Under the pieces are notes generated by a model. The model had not been told where the DNA came from. It did no database searches and worked only from the letters and a program-made list of their open reading frames with translations. Source: JBLIKP01 sp047635375 (GTDB lineage Bacteria; Bacteroidota; Bacteroidia; Sphingobacteriales; Sphingobacteriaceae). Taken from it: a stretch of 11,352 bases of DNA. This document shows, one piece after another, positions 6,335 through 11,352 of the stretch (position 1 is its first letter; the number at the start of each line of letters is the position of its first letter). The stretch lies in the NCBI GenBank assembly GCA_047635375.1, contig JBLIKP010000075.1, forward strand, positions 1-11,352. The letters are read 5' to 3'. The position numbers and the translations under genes were made by a program.

Positions 6335-6799
6335 TTAGAAGACGTACCTGATGGAAAGTGCTGCAGAGAAAGGATTTAATTCAATTTTATTAAATAGCTC
6401 TAGTGCGGGTTTAACTTCCATAGACATTGAAAAGGGGATTTCTTTAATTATCCACTCCAGGCCTACTACCCCGTCTATTCCAAAACCCAATTCTGTTGAT
6501 ATATCATTATTTTTTGTTGAAATATGTGCCCCTGCACCATAAAACCATTGGAGCTCACTTACCCCAAACGCGTCGACATGTAGTTCGTAAAGACCAGTTA
6601 TTCTAAAAGATTTTAAATCTTTAGTAAAACCTAATATTCCATCTATCGCTGCAGCTGAACCGATAAAATGCTTAGCGGTTATTCCACTTGCATCTCCAGC
6701 TCTTACTCCAATTCCAGTGGAGTATTCTTGTGCATTGGCGGTAATCACAAAACTTATTAAAATAATAAATAAAGCCGAAAGTGATTTTTTAATATTCAT
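6335..6799 (-). CDS. Small secreted beta-strand-rich protein, probable outer-membrane barrel
   Basis: This 154-residue protein begins with a clear Sec signal peptide (MNIKKSLSALFIILISFVIT, cleavage after ANA, residue 23). The mature part is a chain of short amphipathic strands ending with aromatic or hydrophobic residues (FRITGLYELHV, LQWFYGAGAHIS, IDGVVGLEWII, FSMSMEVKPALELF) and closes with AALSIRYVF, a terminal phenylalanine as expected for Bam-inserted outer-membrane barrels. A barrel of about eight strands would fit this length. No specific family is recognised and its function is unknown. It starts three bases after the stop of the DUF4442 gene, and its own stop is immediately followed by the TTG start of the glycosyltransferase gene, so it is the middle gene of a tightly packed operon. 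Confidence 0.7.
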   Translation of the reverse strand: MNIKKSLSALFIILISFVITANAQEYSTGIGVRAGDASGITAKHFIGSAAAIDGILGFTKDLKSFRITGLYELHVDAFGVSELQWFYGAGAHISTKNNDISTELGFGIDGVVGLEWIIKEIPFSMSMEVKPALELFNKIELNPFSAALSIRYVF

Positions 6800-6802
6800 A
6801 GT

Positions 6803-7309
6803 TTATCGTTTGGTTTTAACCTTGTCCCATGATTTAAGTTGCCAAATTACCGTGGCAGTGCAAATATCGGTTCCGTTGGTGTCTTTTGCAACTACCTTGA
6901 ACGTTTCTAATATAGCATCTTCAGTATCTAATCGTTTTTGAAGGGCGTTTACAAAATCATTTTCTACACTGAAGCTGGCAGTGGTATCGGTTTTTCCTTG
7001 ATAATGATAATCCATGGTGAGTTGTTGCATTATCAGTCTGTATTTTGCAAAAGGAAAATGCCGTGCCAATACTAAACCGCAAGTAAATTCACATTGAGCG
7101 GCTAATGCGCAAGCATGAATTCCATTAAGGTGATTTTTATTATTTTTTATATAGGGAAGTCGAGTGTTTATTTGATTTGAAGTCAAAGAAGCGATTTTTA
7201 AGCGGTGAGGCTTATTAAAGGGTATTGTTTTTGCTAAGATAATATTGAGCACCCACTTATAAAAGGTTGATGATTCTGCCTTAACTAATATTTGTTCTAG
7301 TCTTTTCAT
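6803..7309 (-). CDS. DUF4442 hotdog-fold protein (thioesterase-like)
   Basis: This 168-residue protein resembles the DUF4442 family, a branch of the hotdog-fold thioesterase superfamily. The segment NHLNGIHACALAAQCE (residues 59-74) corresponds to the N..G.H helix region that lines the active site in such enzymes, followed by strands (YRLIMQQLTMDYHYQG, TDICTATVIWQLKSWD) typical of the fold. The N-terminal stretch FYKWVLNIILAKTIPF (16-31) is hydrophobic and could touch the membrane. A role in hydrolysing an acyl-CoA or related thioester is inferred from the superfamily, not shown. It is the first gene of the operon and is divergent from fadD, which is consistent with an acyl-thioester substrate but does not prove it. 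Confidence 0.72.
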   Translation of the reverse strand: MKRLEQILVKAESSTFYKWVLNIILAKTIPFNKPHRLKIASLTSNQINTRLPYIKNNKNHLNGIHACALAAQCEFTCGLVLARHFPFAKYRLIMQQLTMDYHYQGKTDTTASFSVENDFVNALQKRLDTEDAILETFKVVAKDTNGTDICTATVIWQLKSWDKVKTKR

Positions 7310-7340
7310 AGTATAAAAATCAAAAAATAATTGCTAAAAT

Positions 7341-7373
7341 AAAAACTAATGATATTTTTGTACCAAATACCAA
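7341..7373 (-). promoter_or_regulatory. Possible promoter of the DUF4442-glycosyltransferase operon
   Basis: On the minus strand a TTG (7371-7373) is followed 22 bases later by TAGTTTTT (7341-7348), seven of eight positions of TAnnTTTG. A second TTG at 7364-7366 gives a spacing of only 15. The start codon at 7309 would follow a leader of about 25 bases. The call rests on consensus match and position only. Confidence 0.3.
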
Positions 7374-7400
7374 AACAGTATAGGGTTTGTGTTCTATACA

Positions 7401-7429
7401 TTGATTCAGGTATAAAAGTGTTAGTTTTA
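7401..7429 (+). promoter_or_regulatory. Possible promoter of the fadD operon
   Basis: A TTG at 7401-7403 is followed after 18 bases by TAGTTTTA (7422-7429), seven of eight positions of the Bacteroidota -7 consensus, with normal spacing. The leader before the ATG at 7466 would be about 30 bases. It lies back to back with the minus-strand promoter candidate in the 156-base gap, so a regulator bound here could affect both operons. No clear operator palindrome was seen. Confidence 0.4.
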
Positions 7430-7465
7430 TTGCATACTACGCTAAATTAACTAATATAAAAATCC

Positions 7466-9250
7466 ATGGAAATAACACGTATATTCGATTTACTGCCTCA
7501 GCTAAAAGAAAAATATCAAAAACCTGACCTCCTAAACGCTAAAGTTAATGGAAAATGGGTAAGTCATTCAACAAATGAAGTTGTAGACACGGTAAATAGC
7601 CTGAGTTTAGGTCTTATGAAAATGGGACTTGGCAAGGAAGATGCCATTGGAAACATGTCTCCAAACCGTCCGGAGTGGAATATGATTGACTTTGGGATGT
7701 CTCAATTAGGGGTGAAGCATGTTCCGCTTTACCCTACACTTAGTTCAAAAGATTTAGTTTTCATCCTGAATGATGCTGCTGTTAAAATTGCCTTTGTTTC
7801 CGATAAGGAAATGTTCGATAAGATATCCTCTATAAAGGATCAAGTTGAATCGTTACAGGAAATTTATAGTTACGATAAAATGCCAGGAATTAAACACTGG
7901 ACTGAAGTTCGTGATGCGGGTAAAGATGGCGATATGGCAGCACTTGAGGCCATTAAAAAAGAAATCCATCCCGACGATTTAGCGACATTAATATATACCT
8001 CGGGAACAACCGGGAACCCAAAAGGAGTAATGCTTACGCACAATAACATTGTAAGTAATTTTACTATTTCGGCGAAGGTTCTCCCTAATTTAGGGCCAAG
8101 CTACAGAGCACTGAGCTTCCTTCCACTTTCTCATATTTTTGAGCGTATGATTGGGTATTTATACCTGCATCGAGGTGTTTCTATTTGGTATGCCGAAAGC
8201 ATGGAAACCATTGGTGATAACCTAAAAGAGGTGAAGCCGCAAGTTTTTACCACTGTACCTCGTCTACTTGAAAAAGTATATGATAAAATTGTAGGAAAAG
8301 GATTAGAACTTACTGGAATTAAGAAAGCACTTTTCTTCTGGGCACTAAAACTTGGACTTCGTTACGAAGTTTCAGGGAGAAATGGTGCTTGGTATGAATT
8401 TCAGCTTAAGTTGGCTAATAAAATCATCTTCAATAAATGGCGTGAAGCCCTTGGTGGAAACATAGTAATCATCGTATCTGGTGGTGCTGCTCTTCAACAA
8501 AGACTTGCTCGGATTTTTTGGTCGGCGCAGATTCCAGTTCTGGAAGGTTACGGGTTAACTGAGACTTCACCGGTAATTTCGGTAACGCGTTTGGAGCATG
8601 AGAATATGGCTTTCAGCACAGTTGGATTGCCGATTTCTGGTGTTGAAGTAAAAATCGCTGAGGACGGTGAAATTCTTTGTAAAGGACCCAACGTAATGAA
8701 AGGATATTACAAACGTCCCGATTTAACCGCTGAGGTTATTGATGAAGACGGTTGGTTCCACACCGGAGATATAGGAGAATGGTTGGAGGGTAAGTTCCTG
8801 AAAATCACGGATCGTAAGAAAGAAATGTTTAAAACAGCCGGAGGAAAATATGTAACTCCTCAAGTACTTGAAAACAAGTATAAGGAATCTCCGTTTGTAG
8901 AACAGATAATGGTCATTGGTGAAAACCAAAGATTCCCAGCCGCTTTAGTAGTTCCAAACTTCGAAAAGGTAGAAGGATGGTGCAAAAAGAAAGGAATCAA
9001 TTACACAACTCCAGCAGAAATAATCAAGAACGAACAAGTTCATGATAAGGTTTGGAGAGAAATCTCTGCACTTAATGCCGATTTTGGACAATGGGAGCAG
9101 GTGAAGAAATTCGAAATGCTAGGTGTTGAGTTTTCAATCGAAAAAGGCGAGTTGACTCCGAAGCTTAGCTTAAAGCGCAAGAATATTCTTGCTAACAACA
9201 AAGAGTTGATTGAGAAAATTTATTTCGACGAAAAAAAAGCCCAAATATAA
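7466..9250 (+). CDS. fadD: Long-chain acyl-CoA synthetase (AMP-forming fatty-acid ligase)
   Basis: This 594-residue ANL-superfamily enzyme activates long-chain fatty acids to acyl-CoA through an acyl-AMP intermediate, the entry step to beta-oxidation or lipid synthesis. The phosphate-binding loop IYTSGTTGNPKGVMLTH spans 176-192, the adenine-binding motif GYGLTETSP is at 361-369, the ATP-ribose aspartate is in GWFHTGDIG (429-437), and the hinge and linker DRKKEMFKTAGGKYV is at 449-463. The C-terminal catalytic lysine is most likely K566 in LTPKLSLKRK. The length of about 600 residues and the FKTAGGKYV form match the long-chain group rather than acetate ligases. The next gene follows after 32 bases on the same strand, so the two form a beta-oxidation operon. 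Exact chain-length preference cannot be read from the sequence. Confidence 0.92.
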   Translation: MEITRIFDLLPQLKEKYQKPDLLNAKVNGKWVSHSTNEVVDTVNSLSLGLMKMGLGKEDAIGNMSPNRPEWNMIDFGMSQLGVKHVPLYPTLSSKDLVFILNDAAVKIAFVSDKEMFDKISSIKDQVESLQEIYSYDKMPGIKHWTEVRDAGKDGDMAALEAIKKEIHPDDLATLIYTSGTTGNPKGVMLTHNNIVSNFTISAKVLPNLGPSYRALSFLPLSHIFERMIGYLYLHRGVSIWYAESMETIGDNLKEVKPQVFTTVPRLLEKVYDKIVGKGLELTGIKKALFFWALKLGLRYEVSGRNGAWYEFQLKLANKIIFNKWREALGGNIVIIVSGGAALQQRLARIFWSAQIPVLEGYGLTETSPVISVTRLEHENMAFSTVGLPISGVEVKIAEDGEILCKGPNVMKGYYKRPDLTAEVIDEDGWFHTGDIGEWLEGKFLKITDRKKEMFKTAGGKYVTPQVLENKYKESPFVEQIMVIGENQRFPAALVVPNFEKVEGWCKKKGINYTTPAEIIKNEQVHDKVWREISALNADFGQWEQVKKFEMLGVEFSIEKGELTPKLSLKRKNILANNKELIEKIYFDEKKAQI

Positions 9251-9282
9251 TTTAGCTCATAACTAATATTACAATTAAAAAT

Positions 9283-11352
9283 ATGAATAGAACTATAAAA
9301 AAGGTTGCTGTACTTGGGTCCGGAGTTATGGGCTCACGAATTGCTTGCCATTTTGCAAATATTGGTTTACAAGTCTTATTACTTGATATCGTTCCGCGAA
9401 AGCTTAACGAAGCTGAAGAAGCCAAAGGGCTTACTTTAGAAAATAACGGGGTAAGAAACCGAATTGTAAATGAGGCATTAACAGCCGCTTTAAAATCTAA
9501 CCCATCCCCAATATATAATAAGAAGTTTACTTCCCGTATTACCACTGGTAATTTCGACGACGATCTTCAAAAAATTAAAGATGTAGATTGGATTATCGAG
9601 GTAGTTATTGAAAATCTTGATATTAAAAAGAAGGTTTTTACTGATGTCGAAAAACACCGTAAGCCGGGTTCGCTAATCACTTCCAATACTTCTGGAATTC
9701 CAATTAATCTAATGCTTGACGGTCGTTCCGACGATTTTAAAAAGCATTTCTGTGGAACTCACTTTTTCAACCCACCACGCTACCTTAAGCTTTTGGAAAT
9801 TATTCCTACAAAGCATACAAATCAGGAAGTGGTGGATTTCTTCATGAAATACGGTGACCTTTACTTAGGTAAAACAACTGTACTTTGTAAAGATACACCT
9901 GCCTTCATTGCTAACCGTATTGGGGTTTACTCTATTATGTCCTTATTCCACGTGGTGGAAGAAATGGACCTTACTGTTGCCGAAGTAGACAAGCTTACAG
10001 GCCCGGTTTTAGGTCGTCCAAAATCGGCGACTTTCAGAACAGCTGATGTGGTTGGCCTTGACACCTTAGTGCATGTGGCCAATGGCCTTAGTGCCAATCT
10101 GCCTAACGACGAAGCAAAGGAGATGTTTAAGCTCCCAGCTTATGTTGAGCATATGGTAAAGGAAAACTGGTTGGGTTCAAAAACCGGACAAGGTTTTTAT
10201 AAAAAGATTAATACTGCCGAAGGAAAAGAGATTCTATCCCTTAACCTAAAGACATTAGAATACCAGAAATCGGATCGCCCGAAATTCGCTACCCTTGACA
10301 TGCTTAAGCCCATTGACGATGTGCGCAAGCGCATGAAAGTTTATGAGCAGGGAAAAGACAAAGCTGGAGAATTTTTTAGAAAAACGTTCTACGGCTTGTT
10401 CGCATACTGTAGCAATAGAATTCCTGAAATTTCTGACGATATCTACAAAATCGACGATGCACTAAAAGCAGGTTTCGGTTGGGAGCTTGGTCCTTTCGAG
10501 GTCTGGGACGCCTTAGGTGTTGCCGATACCGTTAAAGCTGTTGAAGCTGCCGGACATAAAGTTTCGCCTTGGGTGAAAGAAATGCTGGCTAGCGGACAAG
10601 AATCCTTTTACAAGTTAGCAGATGGTAAGAAAAAATGCTTCGATCTTGAGAAAAAGGCTTATGCCGAAATTCCAGGAACAGAAGATTACATCATGCTTGA
10701 TCCAATGCGCTCAACTTCTAAAGTTTGGGGCAATTCAGGAGTTACCGTTTTCGATTTAGGGGACGGAATCTTAGGACTGGAATTCCATACTAAGATGAAC
10801 AGCATGGGTGCTGATGTTATCCAAGGAATCAATAAGGCTATAGACTTGGCTGAAGAAGGTTACCGCGGATTAGTTATCGCCAACGAGGGAGCTAACTTCT
10901 CGGCAGGTGCTAACCTTGCCATGATATTAATGATGGCTGCTGAGCAAGAATACGATGAAATCCACATGGCGGTGAAAACCTTCCAAAACACAATGATGCG
11001 TGTTAGGTATTCATCGATTCCAGTAGTAGTTGCACCACATGGTTTATCGCTCGGGGGCGGATGTGAAATCACCCTTCATGCCGATAAAGTTGTTGCACAG
11101 GCCGAAACCTACATTGGTTTAGTGGAGTTTGGAGCGGGACTTATCCCAGCCGGTGGAGGAACAAAAGAATTTGTTCTCCGCGCAAGCGATGCATTGAGAG
11201 ATGGCGATATTGAACTTAATGATCTGAAAAATAGATTCTTGACCATTGGAACAGCGAAGGTTGCAACTTCAGGTCATGAAGCATTCGACCTCGGAATTTT
11301 AGTCCCAGGCAGGGATCATATCAATCTGAATAAAATGCGCCAAATCACTGAG
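9283..11352 (+). CDS. fadN: 3-hydroxyacyl-CoA dehydrogenase / enoyl-CoA hydratase fusion, FadN-type (3' end outside window)
   Basis: The frame is open from ATG 9283 to the last base (690 codons); related proteins have about 790-800 residues, so roughly 100 are missing. The N-terminal part is the NAD-binding dehydrogenase: GSGVMG at residues 12-17, and the catalytic dyad H160 (in HFFNPP) and E172 (in LLEIIP). A second dehydrogenase helical region follows (to about 480). The C-terminal part is a crotonase domain: the oxyanion-hole segment NFSAGANLAMI, then GGGCE with E595 and VEFG with E615, 20 residues apart as are the two catalytic glutamates of enoyl-CoA hydratase. Both activities therefore look intact. 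The order, dehydrogenase first and hydratase last, is that of Bacillus FadN and the reverse of E. coli FadB. A thiolase (fadA) gene is expected next, beyond the edge. The symbol is by similarity. Confidence 0.88.
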   Translation, partial: MNRTIKKVAVLGSGVMGSRIACHFANIGLQVLLLDIVPRKLNEAEEAKGLTLENNGVRNRIVNEALTAALKSNPSPIYNKKFTSRITTGNFDDDLQKIKDVDWIIEVVIENLDIKKKVFTDVEKHRKPGSLITSNTSGIPINLMLDGRSDDFKKHFCGTHFFNPPRYLKLLEIIPTKHTNQEVVDFFMKYGDLYLGKTTVLCKDTPAFIANRIGVYSIMSLFHVVEEMDLTVAEVDKLTGPVLGRPKSATFRTADVVGLDTLVHVANGLSANLPNDEAKEMFKLPAYVEHMVKENWLGSKTGQGFYKKINTAEGKEILSLNLKTLEYQKSDRPKFATLDMLKPIDDVRKRMKVYEQGKDKAGEFFRKTFYGLFAYCSNRIPEISDDIYKIDDALKAGFGWELGPFEVWDALGVADTVKAVEAAGHKVSPWVKEMLASGQESFYKLADGKKKCFDLEKKAYAEIPGTEDYIMLDPMRSTSKVWGNSGVTVFDLGDGILGLEFHTKMNSMGADVIQGINKAIDLAEEGYRGLVIANEGANFSAGANLAMILMMAAEQEYDEIHMAVKTFQNTMMRVRYSSIPVVVAPHGLSLGGGCEITLHADKVVAQAETYIGLVEFGAGLIPAGGGTKEFVLRASDALRDGDIELNDLKNRFLTIGTAKVATSGHEAFDLGILVPGRDHINLNKMRQITE

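Noticed and set aside
9252..9545. Minus-strand frame at the start of the FadN-type gene
   Set aside because: The + strand frame from 9283 has clear dehydrogenase motifs and stays open to the window end, so the minus frame is a shadow.

Overview
The window looks like chromosomal DNA of a Bacteroidota bacterium, most likely a Flavobacteriia-type lineage. The DNA is AT-rich. Translation starts lack strong Shine-Dalgarno sequences. Several starts are preceded by TTG / TAnnTTTG-like promoters of the Bacteroidota housekeeping sigma factor. The genes also fit this group: bacillithiol synthesis (bshB1), a purN product with the HGGKGMYG-type loop, PKD-like and lamin-tail-like secreted proteins, and a FadN-type beta-oxidation enzyme.

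Left part (1-3110): the window opens inside the 3' end of a bshB1-like gene. This is a diverged direct copy (about 89 % identical over 116 nt) of the 3' end of the complete bshB1 that lies 2.4 kb further on. Between the two copies, on the minus strand, are a secreted multidomain protein of 437 residues that lacks a recognisable T9SS sorting tail and a tiny 32-codon reading frame that looks like a signal peptide. The complete bshB1 (+) converges with purN (-) and the two stop codons touch.

Middle part (3111-5141): upstream of purN lies a decayed response-regulator receiver domain, probably the 3' remnant of a hybrid histidine kinase. It is broken by single-base losses in a G run and an A run. 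It is followed by a complete MltF-type lipoprotein lytic transglycosylase.

Right part (5264-11352): a tight minus-strand operon reads DUF4442 hotdog protein, small outer-membrane-type protein, GT-B (MurG-like) glycosyltransferase. The last two genes are separated only by one stop codon and a TTG start in the same frame. Divergent from this operon, across a 156-bp promoter region, is a plus-strand fatty-acid operon. It encodes a long-chain acyl-CoA synthetase and then a 3-hydroxyacyl-CoA dehydrogenase/enoyl-CoA hydratase fusion that runs off the window. Together these two activate fatty acids and carry out two middle steps of beta-oxidation.

I did not find a clear new defence or mobile system. 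The most unusual structure is the duplicated bshB1 end together with the nearby kinase remnant, which suggests past recombination around purN/bshB1. No tRNA, rRNA, CRISPR array, transposase or convincing terminator hairpin was seen.
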